Assembly (NCBI GenBank): GCA_040290295.1
Contig: PSMW01000018.1
Span: 3,691-67,690 of the forward strand
DNA length: 64,000 bases
DNA from: CAADGV01 sp040290295
GTDB taxonomy: Bacteria; Bacteroidota; Ignavibacteria; UBA10030; UBA6906
Direction of reading: 5' to 3'
Shown: positions 26,660-37,043 of the stretch, piece by piece
Numbering within the stretch: position 1 is the stretch's first letter
Layout: every line of letters begins with the position of its first letter
Made by a program: the position numbers and the translations under genes
Notes under the pieces: model-generated
Databases searched by the model: none
What the model saw: the letters and a program-made list of their open reading frames with translations, nothing else
What the model was told of the DNA's origin: nothing

Positions 26660-29380
26660 CTATCTCTTTCCGAAGGTATCCCGCACAATGAGTAGTGAGT
26701 CGGCAGTCGTTGGAACCACCAGACTACGGTTTTCTAAGGGAAACTCTTCACTCGGCGCCCACTCGCCTTTGCGACCGCTATTGGTGTACTTATATTGGAC
26801 GGAAGCACCGGCAGTCAGCGTAAGGCGCAACGACCACACCCCGTCGCCGGCACGTGCATCGCCATGAGTTCCGTCGTCGTACATGCGCACGAGGTTTGGC
26901 GTCCATGCGCCAAGCTCCGGCAGATTGCCGGCGATGTAAATTGCATCCACGACGGTTTTGTTCGAAGCATCGACGGTGAACACGACTTCACGTGCATCCT
27001 TCACGCCTCGCGCCATCACTCCAGTTCCCCCGTGGTCCGCTACGGGTTTTGCATCACTGCCAGTGTTTTGAGCGATGAGCGGTGGGAAGTCGCGTTGAGG
27101 CATCTGCGCGCCCGCCCGGCCTGCGAACGTGTACACATTCTTGAGATGAGTCCGGAAGGCTTCATCGAAAGGCTTATCGCCCGCAGGTGCCGTCTGATCG
27201 TTACCGTACCACCAGAACCAATCAGAACCCTCCGCAGCGTAGATTGCCTCATACGCCATGAATGCGTACCATGCCTTCGTTCCGCGAGGAGGCGGCGGGG
27301 TGAACGGATCAGGTTGCTTCAGCCCGCTACGTTCCAAGTCGGCTCGCGCGCGCAACAGATATTCCCAAGCGGCATTCTCTTCCCTCTCGCCGATCCACGT
27401 ATCGAAATTCGCGTTGATCCACGAGCCGGGCCACAAGCGCCGCATGGCGGGAAGAGACTCCAACGGATGCGGTTCGACACCGCGTGCAGGGTTACCGAAA
27501 ATGTATTCAGACATGGTGGTCGTAATGATCTGTCGCGACTCGTACAACCTGCTCAATTTCCGATAAAGCGCATTCAAGAACTCTTTCCCATCCATATCGT
27601 GCCGGTACCATTCCCAGGCGTTCTCTCCGTCGAGAATAACCGTGATCAGAACATCCGGCTCGTAGGTGGTCGGCGCCCGCGCAAGAAGAGTGCGGATGAA
27701 ATCCTCCGCTGCTTCTTCCCCCTTATAGTTTTGATATTTGAAGCCGATACGGTCGGAAAGCTCCGTGTCGCGAAAAACGAGCGCAAGCCACTGCGTATCG
27801 CCTTTCGCATCCGTGCCTGCTTCGAATCGAAACGGCGTTGTGTTCGGAATGATACCATGGCCAAGTTGGTCGAGTGGCTCGCAGCGGCGCAACACGTTCA
27901 CATCGGTCGCAGCCCACCAAATGCCGTACGTGCGGAAGATGGGAAGTATCGGTTGTGCCACTGCACCTTCGGCGGGCCACATCCCTGTCGGTGGTGCACC
28001 GAACAACTGCCTGTAGAACGCTATTGCTTTTGCGACTTGCACCTCTGCGTCGCGCGCATACGCAAACCGCGGCGGCAGCACATCGTTCGGTTGGCACTCT
28101 GCTGCAATATCCGAATCATAAATGAGAGGAAGAATGGGATGATAGAACGGCGTGGTAATGACGTCGATCTGACCCGTTCGTCGCTGCCGATCGTACCGTA
28201 GCTGCTTGTGCATCGGAACGACGTTCGCCATCACTTTGTAGGCTTCCACAAGGATACGACGGCAATCGGCTTCCGTGACGCGCCGCTTCAAGAGGAACTG
28301 TTGCTCTTTTTCTCGAAACACGACGAGATCACGCAGATCACACACATCGCCGCTGGGCAGGCGGACTGCACCCCGGAGGAAGTCGGGATCGAAATGAGCG
28401 AGGTAGAAGAAGAACTTCAGCTCTCGCATCTCTTGTTCGGTGAAAGGATTCATGCCCGGGCGCATCGTGTGCGCAAGTTTCTCTTTCAGTGCACGATACT
28501 CGGGAAAGCGTTCGATCATCACTTCACTGACACCGAATGCGTTCCACGTGTTCTTGAACAGGTGTGCTTGATCGGCGCTATCGAACCACGCGGTCGGCTT
28601 CAGCATCATATCTACCCATGGATCGGTCTTCCCCTTCCACGCTTGCAGGAATCGCTGCGCCGCGATCGTATTCCGCTTCGTGTCAACGAACGGTTGCAGC
28701 CGCTTCACGTAATATTCTTGAAGCTGATACAGTAGCGAGGATGTAAGATTGATGTTGCAATGCACGTGCGGGTAGCTCCTCAGCAGTGCTGCCATATCGT
28801 AATAGTCCTTCGTGGCGTGCGTCCGTACCCAGGGACCCTCCAGTCGATCGATAGCAGGATTGAGATACAACGGCTGATGTTGATGCCAGATGATGTTGAG
28901 ATGCAGTGGCTTGCGATCAGGCGTGGGTGGATACTGGTCGGTGGGGTTCGAAGCCACAGCGGGAGGAACGGATGTACGCGCGATGCTTCCATCCTCTCGT
29001 ACCACAAAAACGGAATTCTTGCCGGTGTTGTTGTAGTTGTCCACGACCGCGGGATTGTGCGGGTCGCGTACATATTTTTCGCGGTTCACCAGAAAGAGAT
29101 ACTGGTAGATGCCGGGCTCGAGCTTGATGGTAACGAACCACGCTCCCGCATCCGTTTTGCGCATGGGGTGGGCATCTTTCGACCAGGCATTGAAATCCCC
29201 GACAAGTGCGACCGCAGTGTATCCGTCATCCACCAATTCGAACCGAACGCCTTCCTTCGTCGAAGTTGGTTGTGCACGCCCAACGATCGCAGCAGCAATG
29301 ACACTTCCCGCGAGAAACATCCACGCGCGGCAAGCCACTCCACACAACGAGCCATCACGACTTCTGCGCAAGCGTCTCAT
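26660..29380 (-). CDS. Secreted GH57 alpha-glucan hydrolase (amylopullulanase-like) with starch-binding domains
   Basis: 906 residues. Signal peptide near residues 18-36 (MFLAGSVIAAAIVGRAQP), then an early-set/CBM48-like domain (AVALVGDFNAWSKDAHPM...YQYLFLVN), the GH57 core from about residue 160 (LHLNIIWHQHQPLYLNPA, GMWPAEGAVAQPILP, VITVILDGENAWEWY) and a C-terminal CBM20-like domain (AIYIAGNLPELGAWTPNLVRM...VQYKYTN). The reaction is hydrolysis of alpha-1,4 and possibly alpha-1,6 bonds in starch, glycogen or pullulan. AAGGAG precedes the ATG by 8 bases. No T9SS tail, unlike the two enzymes upstream, so it may stay in the periplasm. Confidence 0.88.
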   Translation of the reverse strand: MRRLRRSRDGSLCGVACRAWMFLAGSVIAAAIVGRAQPTSTKEGVRFELVDDGYTAVALVGDFNAWSKDAHPMRKTDAGAWFVTIKLEPGIYQYLFLVNREKYVRDPHNPAVVDNYNNTGKNSVFVVREDGSIARTSVPPAVASNPTDQYPPTPDRKPLHLNIIWHQHQPLYLNPAIDRLEGPWVRTHATKDYYDMAALLRSYPHVHCNINLTSSLLYQLQEYYVKRLQPFVDTKRNTIAAQRFLQAWKGKTDPWVDMMLKPTAWFDSADQAHLFKNTWNAFGVSEVMIERFPEYRALKEKLAHTMRPGMNPFTEQEMRELKFFFYLAHFDPDFLRGAVRLPSGDVCDLRDLVVFREKEQQFLLKRRVTEADCRRILVEAYKVMANVVPMHKQLRYDRQRRTGQIDVITTPFYHPILPLIYDSDIAAECQPNDVLPPRFAYARDAEVQVAKAIAFYRQLFGAPPTGMWPAEGAVAQPILPIFRTYGIWWAATDVNVLRRCEPLDQLGHGIIPNTTPFRFEAGTDAKGDTQWLALVFRDTELSDRIGFKYQNYKGEEAAEDFIRTLLARAPTTYEPDVLITVILDGENAWEWYRHDMDGKEFLNALYRKLSRLYESRQIITTTMSEYIFGNPARGVEPHPLESLPAMRRLWPGSWINANFDTWIGEREENAAWEYLLRARADLERSGLKQPDPFTPPPPRGTKAWYAFMAYEAIYAAEGSDWFWWYGNDQTAPAGDKPFDEAFRTHLKNVYTFAGRAGAQMPQRDFPPLIAQNTGSDAKPVADHGGTGVMARGVKDAREVVFTVDASNKTVVDAIYIAGNLPELGAWTPNLVRMYDDGTHGDARAGDGVWSLRLTLTAGASVQYKYTNSGRKGEWAPSEEFPLENRSLVVPTTADSLLIVRDTFGKR

Positions 29381-29395
29381 CGAAAACTCCTTGGG

Positions 29396-32104
29396 CTACC
29401 GTATCAGGAGCATGCGCTTCGTCTCGGCGAATGTGCCGGAGGTGAGGCGATAAAGATAGACACCACTTGCCAAGCCCGTTGCATCGAAGCGTGCCTCGTA
29501 CGAACCCGCCTTCAAGTTCTCGTTCACCAGTGTTCGCACTTCACGCCCGAGGATATCGAACACCTTCAGCGAAACGAACCTGGAGCTTGGAACTTCAAAC
29601 CTGATGATTGTTGAGGGATTGAACGGGTTGGGATAGTTCTGCCTCAACGCAAAGGCAGTCGGCACCGAGCCGTTGCTTTGCTTCACGTCGTTGATGATGC
29701 TGTCGGGGAAGCTTGAAAAACACAGCGCGGTATTTGCCGGTACCATCATGCTCGGCACCACGCCGCCGCTGACGGTGAGCGTTGACTGATCAACGATGTT
29801 ATAGAATGTGCCGCTTCCGACCCACGGCACATTCGTAACCGTTTGGGCCGCGTTCGTGAGATTGGCGAGGGCAACGAAGCGCGCACTCGTCGTCGTGTCC
29901 TCGAAGCCCCACACCAACGTTCGTTGCGCGTCGTACCGATACAATCTTCGGAGCACACCGTTGTACAATGCAGGATTCCGTTTGCGCTGGCGAATGAGTG
30001 TTTTGTACCAAGCGAAGTGCGACTGCCCGCGCTGCGTGGGATACAAACTCCACTCCACGGGCCTATAAGTCAACCGCTCGCCGCCCGTTTGCCAACCGCG
30101 CGGCGCGCTGAATTCCTGCCCCTCCCACAACATCGGAATACCGAGAGAGGCAAAGATGAATGTTGCGTAGAGTTTATCTCGTTGGAGTGCTTCGTTCAGC
30201 GGCACGCCTTGGAACGTGATCATCTCATACAACACGGATTGCTCGTCGTGATTGTTCGTATGGTTGACCGGCTCGGCTCTGCTCGCGTAGCGTCCGGGCG
30301 ATGAAGGAATATCGTTGCCGGGATACGCGCCAAGATCGATCACCAAATCCTCGAGGCGTTGGAGCGTTCGATTGCGGAACCGAGCCTCATCGAACATCTC
30401 GTCGTGAAAGCTGTCGTGCCAACCACCGGTCAAACCGCTGTAGTAAATCAGAGCAGGGCTTTCCGGCAGATGCTCGGCGATTTGGTAGATGCGCCCTTGG
30501 TATTCTTGATCGATGCGATTTGCCCAGCCGAGGATGCCCTTCGTCGGCTCGTTCACGTTCCATCCGATCCCTTGAGTGTAGTCGTACCGAAATCCGTCCA
30601 CGCGGTATTCATCGATCCACATCTTCAACGCCGTGTACACATACTCTTGCGTCTCTGGTGTCCAATGGTCCATATCTTGAAAGAAACAGAGATCATCTTC
30701 ATTGAAACGACGATCGTTACAGTCTTTGAAGTACGGGCTTGAGGTATCCGGCTGCATTTGCCAGAGCGGACCGAGATCGTTGAGATGATTGAACACAACA
30801 TCCAATATCACGGCGATACCGCGAGCATGAGCAGAATCCACGAACACTTTGAAATCGCGGGGCGTGCCGTACGCCGGCTCGATGGCAAAATGATGGCTCA
30901 CGTCGTATCCCCACGAAAAGCCCGAGCGTCCGATCAACCCGTAATCGGTAATCGGCATCAACTCCACGGCGTTGATCCCGAGCGAGTCGAGGTACGGGAG
31001 TAATGTGGTAAGATGGGAGAAGCCGGCTTGACCGCCGCCGAGACCGTAATAACCGCCGGCAAACTCACCGACGTGCAATTCGTAAATGACAAGCTTGTTG
31101 AGCGGTGGACGCTGGTAGTTGGTCGATCGCCAAAGGTAGTTGTCGGCACTCAGTCCTTCGGGACCGATCGTGAAGCGCGTGCCGTACGTGCCGTTGTAGC
31201 GTCCCCACGGATCGTTGATCAGATTGCCGCTGGCAGTTTGGTACTGATACTCGTACGTCCCCGGAGGCAGTGAAAGATTGATCCAGAAATCATTTGTCGT
31301 CGGGTTCTTTCTCATGAAGACGGGCGTCGCACTCGTCACCGGCTGCCCGAGCGGAGCAACGCGCAAAGCAACAAAGTTGGTTCCGCCTACTCTCAACCGA
31401 AAAGTCGTGGAATCGTTCGAGGCTGGACTCGGAAGCGTCACTCCATGCTTTGCGTACGGCGGCAATGGCGCAAGGGGCGGACCGCCGACTTGCACGAGAA
31501 AGCTCACCGTATCCAGCGTGTTCCCTGCTCGAAGGATGACAGTGTGCATACCGTTGCTCATCGGAGTCGGAACGGTGTAGCTCATTTGCTTCGTCGAGAA
31601 GTTGTAGGAACTGCCAATACCGCTGATGGTGTTGCCGTCGATTGTCAACGCAAGTTGGGATGTATCGAACACTGTACCGACTTTCGGAAAAATGTATGCA
31701 GTGATGGTCGGCCTGTCGGTGTTCACGGAGCCGGTTCGTTGATTGGGAAGAAAATGGTAGATGGTCGGGTCTTTGACGATGATGAACGAATTATCGTTGT
31801 CCGAGGGATTGACGTGATGATTGAGTGGATCGTTGGGCCACACCGTCACGCCGTTGTAGTAGAATTTGTATTGGTACGCACCGGGAATCGGTGCAGGTGC
31901 CCCGCCAACCGCCAAGCGAGCGTCGCGAGTCCAGAGTGTTCCGCCGCGATAGGTCATGGTCGTACTCCAGCCGTTGAATTGACCCGGCACAGATAATCCC
32001 GTCGGGAATCCTTCGATATTATAGCGAAACGTTACATCGACGCTATCCTGCGCGACTGCACGCCCACAGCACAGCATCGCAGCAACCATCAGCACCCATT
32101 TCAT
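29396..32104 (-). CDS. Secreted GH13 protein (branching/isoamylase-like) with T9SS sorting tail
   Basis: 902 residues. Signal peptide MKWVLMVAAMLCCGRAVAQ; two early-set domains (SVPGQFNGWS..., VFMRKNPTTNDFWINLSLPP); GH13 barrel with all four regions: AVILDVVFNHLN, YRVDGFRYDYTQ, YQIAEHLPE and NHTNNHDE. Then a beta-sandwich and the sorting tail NYPNPFNPSTIIRFEVP ... LASGVYLYRL ... ETKRMLLIR. The early-set domain next to the barrel resembles branching enzymes and isoamylases, so it may act on alpha-1,6 branch points. Exported across the outer membrane by the type IX system. AAGGAG upstream of the ATG. 35 bases downstream of the alpha-amylase gene. Confidence 0.9.
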   Translation of the reverse strand: MKWVLMVAAMLCCGRAVAQDSVDVTFRYNIEGFPTGLSVPGQFNGWSTTMTYRGGTLWTRDARLAVGGAPAPIPGAYQYKFYYNGVTVWPNDPLNHHVNPSDNDNSFIIVKDPTIYHFLPNQRTGSVNTDRPTITAYIFPKVGTVFDTSQLALTIDGNTISGIGSSYNFSTKQMSYTVPTPMSNGMHTVILRAGNTLDTVSFLVQVGGPPLAPLPPYAKHGVTLPSPASNDSTTFRLRVGGTNFVALRVAPLGQPVTSATPVFMRKNPTTNDFWINLSLPPGTYEYQYQTASGNLINDPWGRYNGTYGTRFTIGPEGLSADNYLWRSTNYQRPPLNKLVIYELHVGEFAGGYYGLGGGQAGFSHLTTLLPYLDSLGINAVELMPITDYGLIGRSGFSWGYDVSHHFAIEPAYGTPRDFKVFVDSAHARGIAVILDVVFNHLNDLGPLWQMQPDTSSPYFKDCNDRRFNEDDLCFFQDMDHWTPETQEYVYTALKMWIDEYRVDGFRYDYTQGIGWNVNEPTKGILGWANRIDQEYQGRIYQIAEHLPESPALIYYSGLTGGWHDSFHDEMFDEARFRNRTLQRLEDLVIDLGAYPGNDIPSSPGRYASRAEPVNHTNNHDEQSVLYEMITFQGVPLNEALQRDKLYATFIFASLGIPMLWEGQEFSAPRGWQTGGERLTYRPVEWSLYPTQRGQSHFAWYKTLIRQRKRNPALYNGVLRRLYRYDAQRTLVWGFEDTTTSARFVALANLTNAAQTVTNVPWVGSGTFYNIVDQSTLTVSGGVVPSMMVPANTALCFSSFPDSIINDVKQSNGSVPTAFALRQNYPNPFNPSTIIRFEVPSSRFVSLKVFDILGREVRTLVNENLKAGSYEARFDATGLASGVYLYRLTSGTFAETKRMLLIR

Positions 32105-32139
32105 AAGCGGCTCCTTTTTGTTTGAAGTATCACATGATA

Positions 32140-35100
32140 CTATTTGATGATGAGTAGTTTTCGCGTCGTGACAAAATCGTTTACCTGCCCGTCCCGACTC
32201 GTCGGGACGAGGTCTCGTGTCGCAGAGGGCGACACGGACAAGCGGTAGTAGTACACGCCGCTGGCAAGGTGGGAAGCATCGAGCGTCACTTCGTGGAAAC
32301 CTGCCCGATGCTCGCCATCCAACAACGTCTTGACCCGCTGTCCCAGCGCGTTGAACAGCTCGAGGCTCACACGCCCATCGTGTGGCAAGTCGTATCGGAT
32401 GCGCGTCGTCGGATTGAAGGGATTCGGCACATTCTGATGAAGCGCGTACTCCGTCGGAAGCATTTCGTCCTCCACATTCAACACTGTGTTGACTGTCAGC
32501 GCATGACTGTAATGCACCGTTCCGTCGAGATCGATCTGGCGGAGGCGATAGGAGAGTCTGCCCGTCGGTACCTCATTATGCGTGAAAGCATACCGGTGGG
32601 GTTCAATTGTGGTGCCGTGTCCTGGTACGAAACTGTCGGGAACGTCCCTGAACACCGCCATCGTGTCGGTCTTATACTGCACGTAGAAACCAAAGTTGTT
32701 TAGTTCGGAAATCGTCATCCATTCCAAGCGAACCCGCCGCCCCGATAGCGGTGTGGCACTGAAGGAAGCCAGTTGCACCGGCAACGGCGAGAGCGTAGAG
32801 TGATACGGTCCTCCAGCAATATTTCGGAAATCAGGATTCCAACCCAGGTTCGTCGTAGGACTGAGTGCAACAGAGCCGGGGACGGTGACGTCGGAGAAGT
32901 ACGCTGTGGAGCTGACCACCATAGCAAATGCCTGCATGTTACCGGCAGCGGTGATGCCCAATTCGCTGAACGGGATACTCATTTCGAAACCGTGATTCGT
33001 CAAGCCATCATTTCGGAAGGCAAACTGAACAGAGTTCGCGCCGAAAGCTCCTCCACTTGAGGGACCGGTCGCAGGCGTGCCGCCTTGACCGCAATTGCCC
33101 AAGTACGACGTTGCAAGCGTACCTACTCGCTTCAATACATCTACGTACGTATTCGATGACGATCCACCAGTGTTGAGCGCGAACAGATAATCCACCTCGA
33201 AATCCGCTTTGAACTGGCTATGTTGCGGATTCGTATCACCCATATAGTGACCCGCACCAGCAACACCCCCAAGCGCTGTCCCCGCCGGTGTCCCCGTCTG
33301 CTCAGAGAAGTTCAACCACAATCCGATGCCGTCGGAGTTGGTCGTGTTCAACTTGCCCGCAACACCGATGTACAGTTGTTGGTTAACCACATCAGGATAG
33401 TAGAAAATTTTTTGGACGTCGATCTCAGGACCGAAGCCGAGGTTGTTGTTCTGCTTCGTTGCAAGAATGATGTACTGTGCATCAGAGAGGTCGCCGTCAA
33501 CGACGGGCGTGGGAGCGAATTGTGTTTGAAAGGTCGCTGCGATTTGGTCGTCCGCCGAAGGCGTGCCGGGAATTGGTGCGACGGTAGCGGTAACATCGTA
33601 CAGTCTGTTGTTCGTAAGCGAGAAGGTCGGATACGCAACGGTGACACTATCGCCTGCTTGAAAATCCGTGATGGTATAGTCAGCCGAATAGAGTTCGACG
33701 CCACCTGAAGCAATCTGCAGCGTGGTTAGAACATTCTGCAGCGATTGTGTGCTGAGATTGACATACGTTGCGCGTGGGGTTATCGAAGCACTCTGGACGA
33801 TGGTGGGAATATCGATGCGCGCAGCAGCGACGTTCGTTGTATAGGGAGAAGGAAACGTACTCGGCACCCAGACAGCATATCCCAGAGCAGGAGCGCGCAG
33901 CAGAACGCGCCCATCCGAAGCAACCGTCGTTGTTCCGGTAATGTTCCCCGTAACATCCTTGAGCACTTTGTTCTGCCAAGAGAATGCAGTCACCCACACT
34001 TGCGCTTCTGTGCTGGCTGTATTCAACATCAGGAGGATTCCGCTCGTATCGGGCGAGCCGATGCCGTACCGTCGCATCACGTAAATCTTCGATTGGTTGC
34101 CTGCAGGATAGACCGGCGCATCGATCCCGGTATAGGCAGTAGGATAATCTTGCGCACCGCGTGCCCAACGCCGAACCCCAAGGAGAAGGTTGATGTTGTT
34201 GCGCACGCCGTAAATGAAATAGTCTCTCCACCAGACACAAGGATACCCCTGATGGGTAAGTATGTAAGCGTAGGCAAGCTTCTTATTGTTGACGATCGGA
34301 TTGTGGCCCGTTCCATCGATGACCCCCTGCCAATTGATACGGTCGAAATCATGATTGTCAACCAACGTCACCACTTGCGTCGCAGGCGTTCCGTTGTTGA
34401 TCAAACCCGCGGTGTGGAGACTGCGCATATCGAATGTCGAGCTGTTGTCGCACATCGGCTTGAGTGCATTGAACCGCAGGTTGAAATCGAACACGCTCGT
34501 GTTGGGTCTGCCGCTCATGCGGTTCAACCAACCTTGGAGAACGCCGAGGTCGCCATCGTAACACTCACCGACCATGAACTTCCCAGCCATTGCACCGCTG
34601 TTTCCCCAGCGCGTGAGGTAGGCATGATGAATGCCTTTCACATTATCGATACGGTATCCATCGAGCTGGAGGCGATTCGTCAACCATGTGCCCCACACGA
34701 TCATGCTATCGCCCATAGGGAGATTGTCACCAACATTGTTATGAAGCGCAACGTCTTGACCGAAGCTGTTGGTGTAAAAGTACATCGCACCGAATTGCGG
34801 TCCACAATAGTCGCCGGTGTTCGACGCGTTCACGGACGCGTTCGGATAAAAATATTGCGCACCTGAACCGACATTCCATGCAAGGCGACCGCTGCCATAC
34901 GTCAGCGGAAATGCTGTGTGGGTCTGCCCTGCAACCGAAACCGGCGGACACGAACCGGCAAGCGAAAGATACGGATTTGTTTCGAGCAGTCCTCCTTCGC
35001 GATGATTCATCACGATGTCCGCGTACACCTGCATACCTTGCGCATGATACTCATTGATCGATGCTTGGAGCTTGGCGTAGGTTCCGTACCGAGTCGGAAT

Positions 35101-35409
35101 GTCTGAGCCTCCACCAGAGGAGATGTTGCCGCCCCGACTGTCGTACTCTCCCAGATCGTACCAATCGTAGGGGGTGTAGCCTACATCCGATCCGCCGGCA
35201 TTGCCCTTATAAACAGGTGGATAGTACACCGCAGTGAAACCGGCGCGTTTGAGTTGTGCAGTGCGAGCCTTAAGCGTATCATACCATACCCCACCAGGCC
35301 GTACATTCCAGTAGAACCCTTGAATCATCACTGGATCTTGAGCGTGCACCAACGCGCTCTCGACAATGATCAACCCCGCGACGATCAATAATTTGTAAAA
35401 GATTTTCAT
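32140..35409 (-). CDS. Secreted GH13 alpha-amylase with T9SS sorting tail
   Basis: About 1089 residues. Start at MKIFYKLLIVAGL (ATG 35407-35409, AAGGAG upstream, overlapping the stop of the gene before it). Signal peptide to SALVHAQ. GH13 barrel with complete catalytic regions: VYADIVMNHREGG, LDGYRIDNVKGIH, FMVGECYDG and TLVDNHDFDR. Downstream are an Ig-like segment, a large jelly-roll-like region (about residues 590-860), the NNFGFYVQ...SFVPGHGTT module shared with the nuclease at 19812, and the tail NVPNPFNPTTRIRYDLP...LASGVYYYRL...TRKLLIIK. It degrades starch or glycogen outside the cell. Confidence 0.93.
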   Translation of the reverse strand: MKIFYKLLIVAGLIIVESALVHAQDPVMIQGFYWNVRPGGVWYDTLKARTAQLKRAGFTAVYYPPVYKGNAGGSDVGYTPYDWYDLGEYDSRGGNISSGGGSDIPTRYGTYAKLQASINEYHAQGMQVYADIVMNHREGGLLETNPYLSLAGSCPPVSVAGQTHTAFPLTYGSGRLAWNVGSGAQYFYPNASVNASNTGDYCGPQFGAMYFYTNSFGQDVALHNNVGDNLPMGDSMIVWGTWLTNRLQLDGYRIDNVKGIHHAYLTRWGNSGAMAGKFMVGECYDGDLGVLQGWLNRMSGRPNTSVFDFNLRFNALKPMCDNSSTFDMRSLHTAGLINNGTPATQVVTLVDNHDFDRINWQGVIDGTGHNPIVNNKKLAYAYILTHQGYPCVWWRDYFIYGVRNNINLLLGVRRWARGAQDYPTAYTGIDAPVYPAGNQSKIYVMRRYGIGSPDTSGILLMLNTASTEAQVWVTAFSWQNKVLKDVTGNITGTTTVASDGRVLLRAPALGYAVWVPSTFPSPYTTNVAAARIDIPTIVQSASITPRATYVNLSTQSLQNVLTTLQIASGGVELYSADYTITDFQAGDSVTVAYPTFSLTNNRLYDVTATVAPIPGTPSADDQIAATFQTQFAPTPVVDGDLSDAQYIILATKQNNNLGFGPEIDVQKIFYYPDVVNQQLYIGVAGKLNTTNSDGIGLWLNFSEQTGTPAGTALGGVAGAGHYMGDTNPQHSQFKADFEVDYLFALNTGGSSSNTYVDVLKRVGTLATSYLGNCGQGGTPATGPSSGGAFGANSVQFAFRNDGLTNHGFEMSIPFSELGITAAGNMQAFAMVVSSTAYFSDVTVPGSVALSPTTNLGWNPDFRNIAGGPYHSTLSPLPVQLASFSATPLSGRRVRLEWMTISELNNFGFYVQYKTDTMAVFRDVPDSFVPGHGTTIEPHRYAFTHNEVPTGRLSYRLRQIDLDGTVHYSHALTVNTVLNVEDEMLPTEYALHQNVPNPFNPTTRIRYDLPHDGRVSLELFNALGQRVKTLLDGEHRAGFHEVTLDASHLASGVYYYRLSVSPSATRDLVPTSRDGQVNDFVTTRKLLIIK

Positions 35410-36850
35410 AGCAGTTCTCCTTGCAGCAAGACCATACCAGATGTTTTTGGGAGATTGAATCTTCCTCCGATGTGCGATGCGACGGAGCTCCTCGTCGGCG
35501 CAGTGTGGAAGACCGATGTCCACACGCCACTTTGAAGCGTGGGAATGTTTTCAAGAGCGATGCGCTGGTCTTCTGTCCCGTTATTCAGAAGCACCAACAC
35601 CCGCGCATGTTGATTTGCGTGCTCGCGTAGAAAACCGAACAAGCCGCTCATCAACCAACACCGTGCGAAAGGACCGCGCCGCAGCAGCTGGTAGCGTTGC
35701 CGTAACGAGATAAGCGATTTCATCGTTGCGAGCAGCCGCCGATCCTGCTTCTCTTCATCCCAGATCATCATCTTACGGCAGTCGGGATCTTTGCCTCCTG
35801 TCAAGCCCACTTCATCGCCGTAATAGATCATAAGGGCACCGATGTATGTCATCTAAAACAGCCATGCGAGCACCAGCGCATCCTTGTTTCCTTTGCACAC
35901 CGTCAGAACGCGCTCCGTATCGTGACTGCCCAGAAGATTTTGCAAGACGTACTGTACGTCATCGGGATAGAGCCCACGCGTCTGTGCAAGTGAGCGGTCG
36001 AACTCGGACGGCGTTGTTCTACGCTCCGCAACAACCCGATGCACGAACGCCGGAAGCGATAATTCATTACAGCATCGAATTGATCGCCGCGGAGCCACGG
36101 CGAGCCATCGTCCCAAATTTCTCCAACGATGTAGGCATCGGGATTCAGTCGCTTGACAAGCTTCCGCCACTCGATCCAGAACGGATGCGGTATCTCATTC
36201 GGCACATCCAGTCGCCAGCCATCGATACCGAACTTCATCCAGTACTCTGTCACGTCGAAAAGATATTGCCGTACATCCGGTTGGTGCGTCATCAATTTGG
36301 GCAAGTCACCAAGATTCCACCAACACTCATAGTTTGGTTTGTTCGGTTCTTGCACGGGATAACTGTAGATGTTGAACCAGTGAACGTATCGCGATTGCTT
36401 CCCGTTGCGCCTCACGTCCTCGAACGCGAAAAAATCTACACCCGTATGGTTGAACACTGCATCAAGAAGGACACGAATACCGCGAGCATGACACGCATCG
36501 ACGAGCCGGCGGAAAAGGTGCTCATCGCCGAAGTGTGGATCGATCGTAAAATAATCTCGTGCGTGATATTTGTGATTACTGTTCGACCAGAAAATAGGAT
36601 TGAGGTAAAGACAATCGACACCCAGTGAGGAAATGTAATCGAGGCGATCGAGGATGCCATGCAAGTCGCCGCCGAAATAATTACGTGTCGTCGGTTTACT
36701 CCCCCACGGCGCGACGTTCGGCGGGTCGTTCGACGGATCTCCGTTCGCAAACCGATCCGGAAAGATTGAATAGAAGATCGCATCCTTCGCCCACTCGGGA
36801 ACGAACGAGACCGCGACTTCATCTGTTAGTTGGTGAGAGGGATACCTCAT
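35406..36850 (-). pseudogene. Neopullulanase/cyclomaltodextrinase-like GH13 gene with a frameshift and an in-frame stop
   Basis: First gene of the LacI-controlled operon. ATG at 36848-36850 with GGAG close upstream. The first about 267 codons encode a cytoplasmic GH13 protein (DAIFYSIFPDRFANGDPSND, VLLDAVFNHTGVDFFAFEDV, IDGWRLDVPNEI, YIVGEIWDDGSPWL). Near 36047/36048 one base appears missing (Y-R-F-R-R, then F-V-H-R-V-V in another frame); that frame carries LLGSHDTER and reaches TAG at 35853-35855, directly followed by MTYIGALMIYYGDEVGL in the same frame, where Q is expected. Restoring one base and reading TAG as Q gives 481 residues. Its stop overlaps the amylase ATG. Paralogue of the gene at 52232. 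Confidence 0.85.
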
Positions 36851-36938
36851 GAACTCCAATCATCACGCTGGAAGATGAATCGTCAAACCTCCGATCGATC
36901 ATCGACTATCGGCTGGGGAGACGCCGCTCTCGGTAATC

Positions 36939-36952
36939 TGGAAGCGCTTCCA
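36939..36952. promoter_or_regulatory. Predicted LacI-family operator of the amylase/importer operon
   Basis: Perfect 14-bp palindrome TGGAAGCGCTTCCA immediately downstream of the -10, overlapping the expected transcription start. It is identical to the site at 55219-55232 in front of the LacI-family gene. I found no third copy in the window by eye. Confidence 0.75.
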
Positions 36953-36982
36953 AAAGTACGCGAGTTTCCGCTTGAGAATCAA
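36953..36982 (-). promoter_or_regulatory. Predicted promoter of the amylase/importer operon
   Basis: Minus strand: TTGATT (36977-36982), 18-base spacer, TACTTT (36953-36958), then the operator. The spacing and operator position match those of the lacI promoter at 55234-55263. Confidence 0.6.
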
Positions 36983-37043
36983 GACTCCCTCAGAAGAGAA
37001 TCGTCCTAAGATGTTCAGAGGCAAGACGTTCGACAACGAAAGC

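Noticed and set aside
33745..34866. 373-codon plus-strand open frame opposite the alpha-amylase
   Set aside because: All four GH13 regions are on the minus strand; the plus frame is a shadow.
36599..36850. Possibility that the TAG in the GH13 gene is recoded (read through as Q)
   Set aside because: A separate frameshift in the same gene makes decay or assembly error simpler; other genes in the window end in TAG normally.
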